Source: JBKPNJ01 sp963695705
GTDB taxonomy: Bacteria; Actinomycetota; Actinomycetes; Propionibacteriales; Nocardioidaceae
Reading direction: 5' to 3'
NCBI GenBank assembly: GCA_963695705.1
Contig: CAVOHB010000004.1
Location: 124,001-188,000 of the forward strand
Length of the DNA stretch: 64,000 nt
Below are positions 1 through 8,707 of the stretch, in pieces. The number at the start of each line of letters is the position of its first letter. The first letter of the stretch is position 1. The notes below the pieces were generated by a model. The model had not been told where the DNA came from. It ran no database searches and saw only the letters and a list, made by a program, of their open reading frames with translations. The translations under genes were made by a program, and so were the position numbers.

Positions 1-1251
1 GTCATACCCAGCCATGCACGAGCCCGGCTCTCCCTGGTGTCGGTCAACGACTCCTCACCGCGATCGCTGAGCGAGAAGCTGCTCGACCGGCCGCGTCTAC
101 TGAACAAGATCGCCGATCTCATCGAGAACCCGTCCATCTCCCACCTCGTGCCCTACAACACCACTGAGCTCGAACGCGACATCGCGCTGGCGCTCGGGAT
201 CCCCATGTACGGCGCGGACCCGCGTCTGGCCGATCTCGGCACGAAGACGGGCTGCCGCCGCATCTTCGCCGAGTGCGGCGTACCCCACCCGCAAGGGGCG
301 GAGAACCTGCACAGCCTCGAGGATTTGACCGACGCGGTGTGCGCGATGCGACGCGCCAAGCCGACCATCGCCCAGGTGATCGTCAAGCTCAACGAGGGTG
401 TCTCCGGAGAGGGGAACGCGCTCGTCGACCTGGCCCACCTGCCCGCCCCCGGAGATCCTGATGAGCGGGAGGCCGTCCTCCAGCGCCTGGTGTCGATGCA
501 GCTGGAGGCTCCGGAGACCCCGTTCCAGGTGTATATCGACAAGTTCGAGGAACGAGGCGGCATCGTCGAGGAGCGCATCACCGGAGTGGAGATCCGCAGC
601 CCGAGCGTCCAGCTCAGGGTGACACCGGCCGGCGAAGTGGAGATGCTGTCGACGCATGACCAGCTGCTCGGCGGCGCGAGCGGGCAGAGCTACCTGGGCT
701 GCGAGTTCCCCGCCGACCGCGCGTACTCGCGCTTGATCAGCCAGCACGCCGCGGTGCTCGGAGAGCGTCTTGCCCGCGAAGGGGTTCTCGGGCGATTCGC
801 CGTCGACTTCGTCGTCGTGCGAGCGCCCGATGGATCGTGGACGCCGTACGCCATCGAGCTGAACCTGCGCAAGGGCGGGACGACCCACCCCTTCCTCACG
901 CTCCAGTTCCTCACCGACGGACGGTACGACGAGGAGTCGGGGCTGTTCCTGACCCCTGAGCGGCGCGAGAAGCACCTGATGGCGACAGATCACCTGGAGG
1001 CCGACGAGCTCCGCGCGCTGAGCATCGACGATCTCTTCGACGTCGTTGCCCTGCACGGGTTGCACTTCGACCAGTCGAGGGAGACCGGGGTCGTGTTCCA
1101 CATGATGAGCTGCATCACCGAGCACGGCAGGGTCGGCCTCACCGCCGTGGGGGACACACCCGAGGAGACGGAGGCGACCTACCAGAGGGCTCAGCGGCTG
1201 CTGCTGACGGCAGCGCGCGACGCGCTGGAGGAAGCACCGCTTCGGATCTGA
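1..1251 (+). CDS. ATP-grasp peptide ligase, PGM1-like (5' end outside window)
   Basis: The frame is open from base 1, and the residues before the first GTG (position 37) still look coding, so the true start probably lies upstream of the window. Numbered from that GTG, residues 35-85 hold the PGM1-family block with VPYNTTELERDIALALGIP and the GTKTGCRRIFAE segment. Residues 116-128 (VKLNEGVSGEGNA) form an ATP-grasp nucleotide loop. Around residue 274, ELNLRKGGTTHP supplies acidic and Asn residues typical of the metal site. The family is named after the pheganomycin peptide ligase PGM1, which joins an amino acid or peptide carboxylate to an amine using ATP. No peptide substrate gene or other biosynthetic enzyme lies beside it here, so the substrate is unknown. 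Confidence 0.8.
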   Translation, partial: VIPSHARARLSLVSVNDSSPRSLSEKLLDRPRLLNKIADLIENPSISHLVPYNTTELERDIALALGIPMYGADPRLADLGTKTGCRRIFAECGVPHPQGAENLHSLEDLTDAVCAMRRAKPTIAQVIVKLNEGVSGEGNALVDLAHLPAPGDPDEREAVLQRLVSMQLEAPETPFQVYIDKFEERGGIVEERITGVEIRSPSVQLRVTPAGEVEMLSTHDQLLGGASGQSYLGCEFPADRAYSRLISQHAAVLGERLAREGVLGRFAVDFVVVRAPDGSWTPYAIELNLRKGGTTHPFLTLQFLTDGRYDEESGLFLTPERREKHLMATDHLEADELRALSIDDLFDVVALHGLHFDQSRETGVVFHMMSCITEHGRVGLTAVGDTPEETEATYQRAQRLLLTAARDALEEAPLRI

Positions 1252-1283
1252 CGCAGCGGCGCCCCTGCGATGTGCACCGTGGC

Positions 1284-1359
1284 TGGTGCCCCCAACGGGA
1301 TTCGAACCCGTGCTACCGCCTTGAAAGGGCGGCGTCCTAGGCCTCTAGACGATGAGGGC
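1284..1359 (-). tRNA. tRNA-Glu (anticodon TTC)
   Basis: On the minus strand the acceptor arm GCCCTCA pairs with TGGGGGC, including one G-T pair. The anticodon loop CTTTCAA gives anticodon TTC, the T arm is ACGGG-TTCGAAT-CCCGT, and a CCA end is encoded at 1284-1286. The body without CCA is 73 nt. Confidence 0.95.
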
Positions 1360-1527
1360 ATTTGGGCCGCCTGGGCACAGGGTGCATGCCGTCGGGACCG
1401 ATAAAGCATAGGGGAGGCACCGGCTCGGCCCAACATCGGCGGCCGCCCGATCTTGCGTCATGCATCCTGTGGGCCGTGACACAGGGTGGGACCCTCCGCT
1501 TGCATGACGCAAGGACATGATGAGGAG

Positions 1528-1881
1528 GTGATCGACGTCGGGCGCGAACGTTTCGAGGACCTGGTCGCCGATGCCCTCGACCAGATTCCGCCGGAGCTGT
1601 CCAAGCTGATGGACAACGTCGCGGTGTTCGTCGAGGATGATCCACCCCGCTCGAACCGCTACCTGTTGGGACTCTACGAAGGCATTCCGCTGACCTCTCG
1701 CGACAGCTCGTACGGCATGGGCGCGATGCCAGACCGGATCACGATCTTCCGCCGGCCGATCCAGGCCATCTGCGTCGATGAGCAGGACGTCATGGATCAG
1801 GTCCGCATCACCGTCGTGCACGAGGTCGCGCACCACTTCGGCATCGACGACGAGCGGTTGCACGAGCTCGGCTACGGCTGA
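1528..1881 (+). CDS. Minimal zincin-like metallopeptidase (DUF1025 family)
   Basis: A small single-domain protein of the predicted Zn-dependent protease family with a minimal metalloprotease fold. The C-terminal HEVAHHFGIDDERLHELG contains the HExxH zinc motif with a downstream Asp/Glu cluster, and the N-terminal segment FEDLVADALDQIPPEL is typical of the family. The GTG at 1528 gives about 117 residues, the usual family length, and lies behind an AAGGA at 1511-1515. An ATG at 1504 in the same frame would add eight residues. It stands alone after the tRNA-Glu gene. Its substrate is unknown; family members are generally annotated as metallopeptidases without characterised targets. Confidence 0.85.
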   Translation: MIDVGRERFEDLVADALDQIPPELSKLMDNVAVFVEDDPPRSNRYLLGLYEGIPLTSRDSSYGMGAMPDRITIFRRPIQAICVDEQDVMDQVRITVVHEVAHHFGIDDERLHELGYG

Positions 1882-1943
1882 CCGGGAACGCGACCGGCAC
1901 GCCGCCCTCCCACCTGGAGAGACGCTGCAGCACACTGACGGCT

Positions 1944-3341
1944 GTGGAGGTCGTCACACTGACCGGAGCCGGACTCACCCCGCGAGCAGTGCTGGCCGCG
2001 GCGGAGTCGCGGTCGACGGTCGCGCTGGATGCGGCGGCTTGGCGCCGGATCCAGGCCGCAGCCGACACCGTCGTCGCGGTCACCCGACGCCAGCAGGTGT
2101 ACGGCCGCAACACCGGTGTCGGAGCCAACCGTGACATCGACGTCGATGACGACGCACACGGAGCGCGGCTGCTCGCGAGCCATGCCACCACCGGCCTGAG
2201 CGCGTACCCCGAAGAGGTTGTCCGCGCCTCGCTGTTGATCCGGCTCAACCAGATTGCCGTCGGCGGCTCGGGACTCAGCCCAGCCGTCCCGGACGCCATC
2301 GTGCGGCTGCTGAACACCGACCGTCTGCCGGTCCTGCACCGCGGTGGCGCGATCGGCACCGGCGATCTCGGCGCACTCGCCGAGCTCGGCCTGGCGCTCG
2401 GGAACGCGATCCAGTCCGCTGATGTCCTCCCTCTCCTGTCCAGCAATGCGGTAACCCTGGCTGAGTGCTGCGCGGTGGCCGTCCATGCCCGCGATCTGGT
2501 GGCCGCCATGCCGTTCGTGGGCGCACTGAGCCTCGTCGCCCTGCGCGGCAACCCGGAGGCCTTCGATCCGCGCGTACACGGCCGCCGACCGCAGGCCGGA
2601 CAACGGGAGATCGCGGCCGAGATGGCGACCCTGCTCGACGGACTGGTGCAGGAGCCCGCGCGCGTCCAGGACCCGTTCGGGCTCAGGGCGTTCGCCCAGG
2701 TGGTCGGACCGGCGCTGGAGCTGGTACGCCAGCTCGGTGAGGTCGTCACTATCGACATCAACGCCGCCGCGGAGAACCCGCTGGTCGCCGGCGACTCGGT
2801 CCTGCACAGCGGCAACTGGCATGCGATGCCGATCGCGCTGGCACTCGACGGCCTGCGGCTGGCCCTGCACTCGGTGGCAACGCTGTCGACCTCGCGGCTG
2901 GCAAACCTGATCGACCCGGAGCTCACCGGGCTGACGCGTTTCCTCGCCTCCGGGCCGCCGTCCAGCTCCGGGGCACTGATGCTCGAGTACGTCGCTCACG
3001 ACGCGCTCGCCCTGGTCCGGTCCGATGCGCAACCGGCGACGCTCGGCACCGCGACGCTCTCTCGCGGCGCGGAGCACCACGCCAGCTTCGCGCCCCAGGC
3101 AGCGGCGCTGACCACGGACCTGCTCGACAACCTGCTCACGGTGCTCGCCTGCGAGCTGGTCGGCGCCGTGCGAGCGATTCGCCTCTCCGGTATGGGATCG
3201 CAGCCCCTGGACGGAGCCGGCATCGGCGTCTTCGCAGCGCAGGCCGAGGCCTTACTACCTGGTGAGCTGACCGACCGCTCGCTGCGCGACGACGTTGCCG
3301 CCGCCCGGACACTGCTGGGCGGGTGGGGCGGCCCGTCCTGA
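1944..3341 (+). CDS. HAL/PAL-family aromatic amino acid lyase with variant MIO triad
   Basis: The 465-residue protein has the fold markers of histidine/phenylalanine ammonia-lyases: YGRNTGVG at 53-60 (catalytic Tyr loop), AAENPLV and NWHAMPIALALDGL in the middle, and SRGAEHHASF near 370, which matches the EDHVSM region of histidase. In active family members an Ala-Ser-Gly triad cyclises to the MIO electrophile. Here the matching stretch is AIGTGDLGAL at 136-145, so the triad reads Gly138-Thr139-Gly140. The following Asp-Leu is kept. This points to a subfamily whose prosthetic group is altered or absent, and ammonia-lyase activity should not be assumed. Start is GTG at 1944, 62 bp after the upstream stop. 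No hut genes are nearby. Confidence 0.8.
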   Translation: MEVVTLTGAGLTPRAVLAAAESRSTVALDAAAWRRIQAAADTVVAVTRRQQVYGRNTGVGANRDIDVDDDAHGARLLASHATTGLSAYPEEVVRASLLIRLNQIAVGGSGLSPAVPDAIVRLLNTDRLPVLHRGGAIGTGDLGALAELGLALGNAIQSADVLPLLSSNAVTLAECCAVAVHARDLVAAMPFVGALSLVALRGNPEAFDPRVHGRRPQAGQREIAAEMATLLDGLVQEPARVQDPFGLRAFAQVVGPALELVRQLGEVVTIDINAAAENPLVAGDSVLHSGNWHAMPIALALDGLRLALHSVATLSTSRLANLIDPELTGLTRFLASGPPSSSGALMLEYVAHDALALVRSDAQPATLGTATLSRGAEHHASFAPQAAALTTDLLDNLLTVLACELVGAVRAIRLSGMGSQPLDGAGIGVFAAQAEALLPGELTDRSLRDDVAAARTLLGGWGGPS

Positions 3342-3390
3342 CGCTAGGGCGCGTGCCTGCTGCGGTATGGTGATCGGCGCTGTCCCGCCC

Positions 3391-3464
3391 GGCCAGGTAG
3401 CTCAGTCGGTACGAGCGTCCGCCTGAAAAGCGGAAGGTCGCCGGTTCGATCCCGGCCCTGGCCA
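3391..3464 (+). tRNA. tRNA-Phe (anticodon GAA)
   Basis: The acceptor stem GGCCAGG/CCTGGCC, the anticodon stem TCCGC/GCGGA with loop CTGAAAA (anticodon GAA), and the T arm GCCGG-TTCGATC-CCGGC are all intact. CC follows the discriminator A, so only part of CCA is encoded. Confidence 0.95.
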
Positions 3465-3665
3465 CCTCGAATTCAGCCGTCAAATGTGGTCCTGACCTGC
3501 GCTTTTGTGGCATGTACACGCATTCCTCGAATGGCCTTCCATTGGCCGGTGCGGGAACGGATGTGGTGGAGCTCAACCGCGCACGGTCAGCGGCATGAGC
3601 GTGCATTGGACGCGGGTCCGGCACGCCCACACGCACCTGTCACAAAGCGGCTATACCTTTGGTCG

Positions 3666-4058
3666 ATGGCCCGCCTGGCTGACATCGTGTTCGACTGTGA
3701 GAAGCCCGCTCCCCTTGCGCGCTGGTGGGCATTGACCCTGGACGGGTATCGGGTCGCGCCGTATGACGCCGCAGAGGTCGAGCGGCTGCGCGCCCTGGGT
3801 GTGATCGATCTGGAGGACGACCCCAGCGTCGTGGTGGAACCGGCGTCGGGCGGCGAGCCCCGTTACCTGTTCATGCAGGTTCCGGAACCGAAGCGGCACA
3901 AGAACCGGTTGCACCTGGACCTGCGCAGCGATGAACTGGAGGTTGAGGTCGCCCGGCTCATCGAGGGCGGGGCCGTCGAGCTCTACCGAACCGGCACCAA
4001 CGTGACGATGGCCGACCCGGAGGGCAACGAGTTCTGCATCGCCGCCAATGCAGTGTGA
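3666..4058 (+). CDS. VOC-family glyoxalase-like protein
   Basis: A 130-residue single vicinal-oxygen-chelate domain. It begins MARLADIVFDCEKPAPLARWW, the usual opening of the Glyoxalase-like (Glyoxalase_6) group. It has KRHKNRLHLDL at the domain centre and ends VTMADPEGNEFCI, the strand carrying the metal-facing Glu in many VOC enzymes. The ATG at 3666 was chosen because family similarity starts exactly there; the frame is open further upstream without homology. It follows tRNA-Phe by 200 bp and is not in an obvious operon. The substrate is unknown; annotation beyond the fold would be guesswork. Confidence 0.8.
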   Translation: MARLADIVFDCEKPAPLARWWALTLDGYRVAPYDAAEVERLRALGVIDLEDDPSVVVEPASGGEPRYLFMQVPEPKRHKNRLHLDLRSDELEVEVARLIEGGAVELYRTGTNVTMADPEGNEFCIAANAV

Positions 4059-4160
4059 CTCTTACGTCCGCACATCGGTATGTGAACGAGCCGGACAGCG
4101 GCTGATCCGGAGTGTGGTGTCAGAATCGGGAAGTGCCCCTGGACGGACTGCACAGCCAAC

Positions 4161-4628
4161 GTGATCGAGCGGATTCGTTCGGGTCTGTCCGCTGAGGACC
4201 ACGACCGTTACCGGCCCGGCTATCCAGCCGCCTTGATCGATGAACTTGTGGCGGGGAATCGGTCGAATGCTCTGGATGTCGGATGTGGGACCGGAAAGGT
4301 GGCAGTGTCCCTAATGGAGCGCGGCGTCTCCGTGCTCGGGATCGCCGACGACCGGATGGCCTTGGTAGCCCGGCGTCACGGTGTGCCGGTCGAGGTTGCT
4401 TCCTTCGAGTCCTGGGAGCCAGCCGGCCGCACCTACGACTTGCTGACCGCAGGCCACTCTTGGCATTGGGTTGACCCCGCTGTCGGGCTCGCCAAGGCAG
4501 CATCAATCGTGACGCCCGGCGGGACCGTCGCCGTGTTCTGGAACTTCCACGTCCTGGAAGGGTCCCTGCTGGCGGCCTTCGGTGAGGCGTACCGATCCCA
4601 CGCGCCGACTGAGGGATCTCCAAGCTGA
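4161..4628 (+). pseudogene. Class I SAM methyltransferase, C-terminally broken
   Basis: The first 150 residues match the actinobacterial class I methyltransferase pattern: RYRPGYPAALIDEL, the SAM loop ALDVGCGTGKVAV, then HSWHWVDPAVGLAKAASIVTPGGTVAVFWN. Family members run to about 240-260 residues, but this frame stops at 4628. A different frame carries a coding-like tail (LRDLQAELREAIQQSGG) ending at 4662, so a deletion plus frameshift seems to have removed the last third. The acidic loop after strand 2 (LGIADDRMA) is also shorter than usual. The GTG start at 4161 is provisional. It sits in a stretch with other damaged genes. Confidence 0.6.
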
Positions 4629-4789
4629 GCTGCGGGAGGCCATACAGCAGTCAGGCGGCTAGTCCATAGCCGGTGCGGCACCTATATGTGGAAGGCCCGG
4701 CGGGGCTGCGCATCCTGCACATCGGACGTGACCATTCATCGGCAAGTGCGTGCGACCGGACAACGGCACGTGCGTGCTGCGTGCCGGCC

Positions 4790-5260
4790 TCATCTTTGTT
4801 TGCCAGCCATGAAGAGGCCGACCGCCTTCTCGATGCGCCGCTGCCGAGTCTCCGGCGCCTTTGCTGCATTGATGTTGTCGACGTGATAACGCTGCAAACT
4901 GTTGGACAATGCGTCGAAGAACTGACGAGTCCCTTCGTGTCCCTCCATGGCGGCCGCGAAATCGGCCGGTATCGCCACGTCCCGAGGCGTATCCGCAATC
5001 CTCAACGTCACCGTGATCGCGTCACCGCCCGTCAGCCCGGTGGCAGCGCGGACGGCGGCGCTCAGGCCGATCAGGTATCGACCGCCCATGACCGCGACGG
5101 TGCTGCGGTAGTCGTAGCCGTTCACAGTTACCAGCACGGAGGGCCGCTTTCCCCGTCCCAGATGCTCGATGACGTCATCTGGGACCACGATGCCTGTGTT
5201 GTTGCCACTCGCAGTCAGAGTGGTTTGGAAGGTCACGCCGTCGGTGGCGGATGGCGTCAT
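4790..5260 (-). CDS. DUF1905 plus YdeI/OmpD-associated domain protein
   Basis: The 156-residue product has an N-terminal DUF1905 beta-barrel-like domain (about 10-95; FQTTL, then GIVVPDDVIEHLG) and a C-terminal YdeI/OmpD-associated segment (PADFAAAMEGHEGTRQFFDALSNS, then KAPETRQRRIEKAVGLF). The ATG at 5260 begins the family homology. The same frame stays open upstream to 5476 but reads as non-conserved Arg/Ser-rich sequence. The family is widespread in actinobacteria and Bacteroidetes and has no established biochemical role. It is monocistronic between two degraded genes. Confidence 0.8.
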   Translation of the reverse strand: MTPSATDGVTFQTTLTASGNNTGIVVPDDVIEHLGRGKRPSVLVTVNGYDYRSTVAVMGGRYLIGLSAAVRAATGLTGGDAITVTLRIADTPRDVAIPADFAAAMEGHEGTRQFFDALSNSLQRYHVDNINAAKAPETRQRRIEKAVGLFMAGKQR

Positions 5261-5482
5261 CAGTCTCTCCCAGTGCGACTTAATCCGAGGTGTGGACTCT
5301 ATCCGGGTACGTCCGCTCATCGGCCAGATGAGTACGGTTCGCCGCGATGGGGGTGGGGATCGCGGGAGACGGTAGAGATGACTGTGCTCGACGTGCTCGA
5401 GTCGGAGTCGTTTCGTTCGGGGATTAAGCTGCCAGGCACGCCGGACAACGAGCTGGTGCCGGCCAGCACGACTCACGGTGGA

Positions 5483-5850
5483 CTAGGCATGGATGCCGTG
5501 CTGGTAGGCGAACACCACGATTTGTACGCGGTCTCTGAGGCCAAGCTTGCGCAGCATGCTGCCGACGTGTGTCTTGACGGTCGACTCGCTGATGTAGAGC
5601 TGCTTGGCGATCTCGGTGTTGCTCATGCCCCGGGCCAGAAGTTTCAGCACTTCAATCTCCTTCTCGGTCAGCGATTCATACGCCGTCGGGACCGGCAGGC
5701 GCGATTTGAATTCGCCTTCGAGCAATCGCTGCAGGTCGTTCGGCGCTAGCACCGCGTTTCCGGCATGGACGGTCCGGATCGCGGCTTGCAGGTGGTCCGG
5801 TGTGGTGTCCTTGAGCAGGAATCCGCTTGCGCCGTAGCGGATCGTCGCTG
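5483..5850 (-). pseudogene. Truncated NarL/LuxR response regulator (receiver lost)
   Basis: On the minus strand the frame carries the end of a receiver domain (RYGASGFLLKDT), the linker, and a complete LuxR helix-turn-helix (LTEKEIEVLKLLARGMSNTEIAKQLYISESTVKTH, here split for length). The 100 or so residues with the phosphoacceptor Asp that should precede it are missing: upstream of about 5850 the frame reads SCSSAATI and no receiver sequence is found in any frame. A GTG at 5752 could still express only the DNA-binding half. The intact two-component regulator at 53784 shows what the full gene looks like. No kinase gene lies beside this fragment. Confidence 0.65.
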
Positions 5851-6055
5851 CAGAACTGCAAGTGCTCGGTCCAGCGATCAGGCGATCGTGAGCCAGCTTC
5901 CTAGACCCATGCCCGCGGGGTCCGCCTCTACAAGAGTTCGTTGCCGTGTACGACGGCGCTGGTGGCGTGGCTCTGCGCGCGGTGTGCTCGGACTAGCCTC
6001 CTTTGCCCGGTAACGGCCCCGACAGCCCAAGCGTGGAGCTCAGCCGAACGCGAGC

Positions 6056-7231
6056 TCATGCCCCACTGACGATCACCATTTCGTTGCCTTCGGGGTCGGC
6101 GACCCGCCAGCGATCCTCCGACTCGTCAAGGAGCCGGCCACCGGCTGCGACGGTCGTGGCGAGGCGCGTCGCCGCGAGATCCGACGGCACAGCGAGCTCG
6201 AAGTGAATGCGGTTGCGCTGCCGCCGCCGCTCCGTCTCCGAACCGTCGAGCTCCTGGAACACCAGCACCGGGTTCAGCCGCCGCGGATCGTGGATGTCGC
6301 TGACCCCGGCTCGCCGGTCGTGGGTGTATCCGAGTGCGGCGACCCAGAACGCGCGGACCGCGGCGACGTCGGCGGCGTCGAGGAAGAGCTGAGCGAAGCG
6401 CGGCAGCCCCGGATCCGCAGTTGCCCCGAGTTCGCGGGCAGCGGTCTGAAGGTTTCCGGCGAGGTCGGTGAAGTCGAGCTCGAGGCCATGGGCGTCGTCC
6501 TCCCACTGGTCCTTACCGCTGTCGATGATCACGAGCCCGGGGCGCAGGTCGACCAGCAGCGGGAAGCCAGTGTCGTCGGCCAGCGCCGCTGCTGCGTCGG
6601 CCAGGTCACGCTGCTGCGTCGGCGAGGTGGTGCGGTAGCAGGCCATCGCGCTGAACACCGCCTGCCAGTCGGCTGTCCCGATCCTCTCGCCGAGCGGATC
6701 GCCCGGCACCAGGTCGACCTCGTTGCCGTCGGGGTCGGTGTGGCAGACCCCGAACGGTCCGGACGCCTCACCAAGACTCGCCTGCTCGACCGCCGCGGCC
6801 GGCCGCACCACGTCGAGGTGGATGCGGTTTCGCAACGGCCGCGGCTCGGTCGACGGCCGGATCCGTATCGCGGGGTCGCGCCGCAACGGATCCGCCAAAC
6901 CGCCGTCCTCCCCAGGCGCGTAGTTGAGCACGCGCTGCCAGAACCGCCTTACCACAGGCGGGTTCGCGGACTCGAACACGACGCTCAGGTGCTGCAGCAC
7001 GGAAGGGTTCGCGGCCAGCCCGAGATCCCGCGCGGCCGCCGACACCGCATAGGCGTGCTCGTCTGAGTCGAGGCGCACCCGCATGCCTGTCGCACGCAGG
7101 TCGACCACGATCTCGGCCGACAGATCCACGACGCGCCCGGCCAGCGCAGCCCCCTCGATCAGCGAAGGCGCGTCGAACCATGCCGTCGCAACGCCATCGA
7201 CCACCCTCCAATCGGTTCCGATCTCAGTCAT
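6056..7231 (-). CDS. Double VOC-domain protein with dehydratase-like N-terminal module
   Basis: The 391-residue protein starts at ATG 7231 (MTEIGTDWRVVDGVATAW). It looks like two repeats of a small pterin-4a-carbinolamine-dehydratase-like unit followed by a glyoxalase-like domain. Each half ends in a VOC strand: GVCHTDPDGNEVDLV near 175 and WRVADPEGNEMVIV at the C terminus. RNRIHLDVV and RNRIHFELAV mark the centres of the two VOC domains. Proteins of this architecture are common in actinobacteria and are annotated only as VOC family. No partner gene is close; the neighbours are a pseudogene and a small Cys-rich protein gene. Confidence 0.75.
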   Translation of the reverse strand: MTEIGTDWRVVDGVATAWFDAPSLIEGAALAGRVVDLSAEIVVDLRATGMRVRLDSDEHAYAVSAAARDLGLAANPSVLQHLSVVFESANPPVVRRFWQRVLNYAPGEDGGLADPLRRDPAIRIRPSTEPRPLRNRIHLDVVRPAAAVEQASLGEASGPFGVCHTDPDGNEVDLVPGDPLGERIGTADWQAVFSAMACYRTTSPTQQRDLADAAAALADDTGFPLLVDLRPGLVIIDSGKDQWEDDAHGLELDFTDLAGNLQTAARELGATADPGLPRFAQLFLDAADVAAVRAFWVAALGYTHDRRAGVSDIHDPRRLNPVLVFQELDGSETERRRQRNRIHFELAVPSDLAATRLATTVAAGGRLLDESEDRWRVADPEGNEMVIVSGA

Positions 7232-7471
7232 GCCCGGCACCGTACAGCGCATTCCGGACGATCTCCTGCCGGATAGGGATCATGTCCCGGCCGGCCCATT
7301 GATGAAACGCCGTTGGCAGTGACTGCACCACCGTCGCCGCTAGAGAGCCTGTCGAGTAGGCAGGGATCCAAGACCGCAATCGGTACACGCATCAGTGTGC
7401 CGCAACGATTGACCACAACTTCCTGAGCGGACAGTCAGTGTTTGCCGCGCTGGTTCAGGGCATTAAGTGGG

Positions 7472-7729
7472 TCATGCCGCAGCGACGTGCCGCAGCATCA
7501 CATTGGCCGAACGAGTCTCCTGTTGGTGCTCCGTGGCCAGGCGCATTGCGTCTCGCGCCGGGACGAAGCCGGAATCCGCTCCGCAGTCGTGGCACACAGC
7601 GACGGCGCGAGTTCCCAAGTGGATCACCTCTATCGCGTGCGGGTGGCATGAGCCTGCACCGATGGCATGCCGGTGGTCTCGCCGGTGGGCTGCCGACATC
7701 GTGCATGTTGCAATCTCGATCGGATTCAT
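7472..7729 (-). CDS. Small conserved Cys/His-rich protein
   Basis: An 85-residue protein from ATG 7729. It contains ATCTMSAAHRR, SCHPHAIEVIHLGTRAVAVCHDCGADSGF and then PARDAMRLATEHQQET (the second segment runs over two lines of conservation). The CHDCG pair together with the other Cys and His residues suggests a small zinc-binding fold. I recognise the general pattern from uncharacterised actinobacterial proteins but no function is known. A BldD-box-like dyad lies 97-110 bp upstream of the start, matching the arrangement in front of the chemosensory operon and the DUF5122 gene. It could also be a spurious frame, but the conserved motif argues against that. Confidence 0.55.
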   Translation of the reverse strand: MNPIEIATCTMSAAHRRDHRHAIGAGSCHPHAIEVIHLGTRAVAVCHDCGADSGFVPARDAMRLATEHQQETRSANVMLRHVAAA

Positions 7730-7825
7730 TGACTGTCCTCGGTCCACTGCTGAGACACCGCCTCGTACGATCACGTGGTCTCGGTGGTGAACTCCGACGA
7801 CATATTACGCACAGGTGGTAACTGA

Positions 7826-7839
7826 CTACTCTTAGTAAC
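7826..7839 (-). promoter_or_regulatory. BldD-box-like dyad upstream of small Cys-rich gene
   Basis: On the gene strand it reads GTTACTAAGAGTAG, with inverted TACT/AGTA arms around a 3-base centre. It matches 7 of 9 fixed positions of the published BldD box (nTnACnC[A/T]GnGTnAn). Its distance to the start codon, 97-110 bp, is like that of two other copies in this window. Confidence 0.4.
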
Positions 7840-7933
7840 AAAGTTAGCAGCCTTGAGCGGGTCCCGCAGCCGCCGGCGAAACCGGGTCACTGAGCAGGGC
7901 TCCCATTTCGTAAACGTGGTCAGCCCGGGCTGC

Positions 7934-8443
7934 CTACGTTGCTTTCATTGGACCGCCGTCGCGGCCGTACGACACCGCGACGATCTCGGCGACCACTGAC
8001 AGTGCGATCTCTCCGGGCGCCTTGCCACCGATGTTGAGACCCGCCGGCACGTGCAACCGGGCCAACGTCTCATCCGGCAGGGACTCAGCCAGAGACGAGA
8101 ACACTTTCTCGGCCCGGCGTCGACTGCCCATCATGGCGACGTACCCGGCCCGCCCGTGCAAGGCATGCCTGAGCAGCTCATCCATCCCTGGGGTGTCGTG
8201 GTCGCACAGCACGAGCGCGTCCCGTCCGTCGAGCGGGTGCCCGGTGAGCCACTCCATCGGCGACTGTTCGACATCCTCGTCCGCCAGCAAGGTCGCACGA
8301 CGTCCCACGACCCGTGCGATCTCGACCACCGCGCGTCCGATCGGGTTGTCGGTCACGACCACGACCCGGCCGTGCTCGCGAGTGTCATGGGACCAGGGCT
8401 GCTCGCGACCGTGCGGGGCTCGGTCGTCCGATGCATCGCTCAT
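7934..8443 (-). CDS. XdhC-family protein (C-terminal Rossmann domain only)
   Basis: The 169-residue protein has the XdhC C-terminal Rossmann-like domain: VVVVTDNPIGRAVVEIARVVGRRATLL near the N terminus, YVAMMGSRRRAEKVF in the middle, and GLNIGGKAPGEIALSVVAEIVAV at the end. The N-terminal XdhC/CoxI domain seen in full-length relatives is absent, and the ATG at 8443 leaves no room for it. In molybdenum hydroxylase systems XdhC-type proteins bind and help sulfurate the cofactor. No xanthine dehydrogenase or CO dehydrogenase subunit lies in this window, so any partner must be elsewhere. Confidence 0.8.
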   Translation of the reverse strand: MSDASDDRAPHGREQPWSHDTREHGRVVVVTDNPIGRAVVEIARVVGRRATLLADEDVEQSPMEWLTGHPLDGRDALVLCDHDTPGMDELLRHALHGRAGYVAMMGSRRRAEKVFSSLAESLPDETLARLHVPAGLNIGGKAPGEIALSVVAEIVAVSYGRDGGPMKAT

Positions 8444-8570
8444 GGGTAGTCAAGGGTCGGACCGCAGAGCGGCCAGGTTTCCCCATCCCCCTTCCAATCC
8501 GTGCGATCGGTTCCGGGACACAACATGGCGCCGACCCTACGACGGACCGGTACGTCGACGCCCAGTGCCG

Positions 8571-8707
8571 TCAGGTGGCGGTGGGGTGATCGGGTGCGTA
8601 GGGCTCCTCGAGGATGCGGATCTCGTCGTCGGTGAGGTGGTGGGGCGTGGTGGCCGGGGCGATAGCTTCGTCAGGCAGGAAGGCTCGTCCCCAGATCCAC
8701 CGGGCTA
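8571..8707 (-). pseudogene. Possible aldo/keto reductase C-terminal remnant
   Basis: A minus-strand frame ends at a TGA (8571-8573) and reads IWGRAFLPDEAIAPATT followed by HLTDDEIRILEEPYAPDHP. The last part resembles the extreme C terminus of aldo/keto reductases (LTxEExxxLExPYxP). The rest of such a gene is not present upstream, where the adjacent gene's stop codon overlaps it. The match is short and could be chance. Confidence 0.25.

Noticed and set aside
3391..3464. tRNA-Phe as an integration site for a mobile element.
   Set aside because: No integrase and no second copy of the tRNA 3' end were found in the window.
5378..5490. A possible PucR-like N terminus on the plus strand (MTVLDVLESESFRSG).
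   Set aside because: Too short, and the frame runs straight into the antisense of the LuxR remnant.
4673..5749. A 358-residue plus-strand open frame.
   Set aside because: It is antisense to the DUF1905/YdeI gene and the LuxR remnant, whose family motifs are clear on the minus strand.
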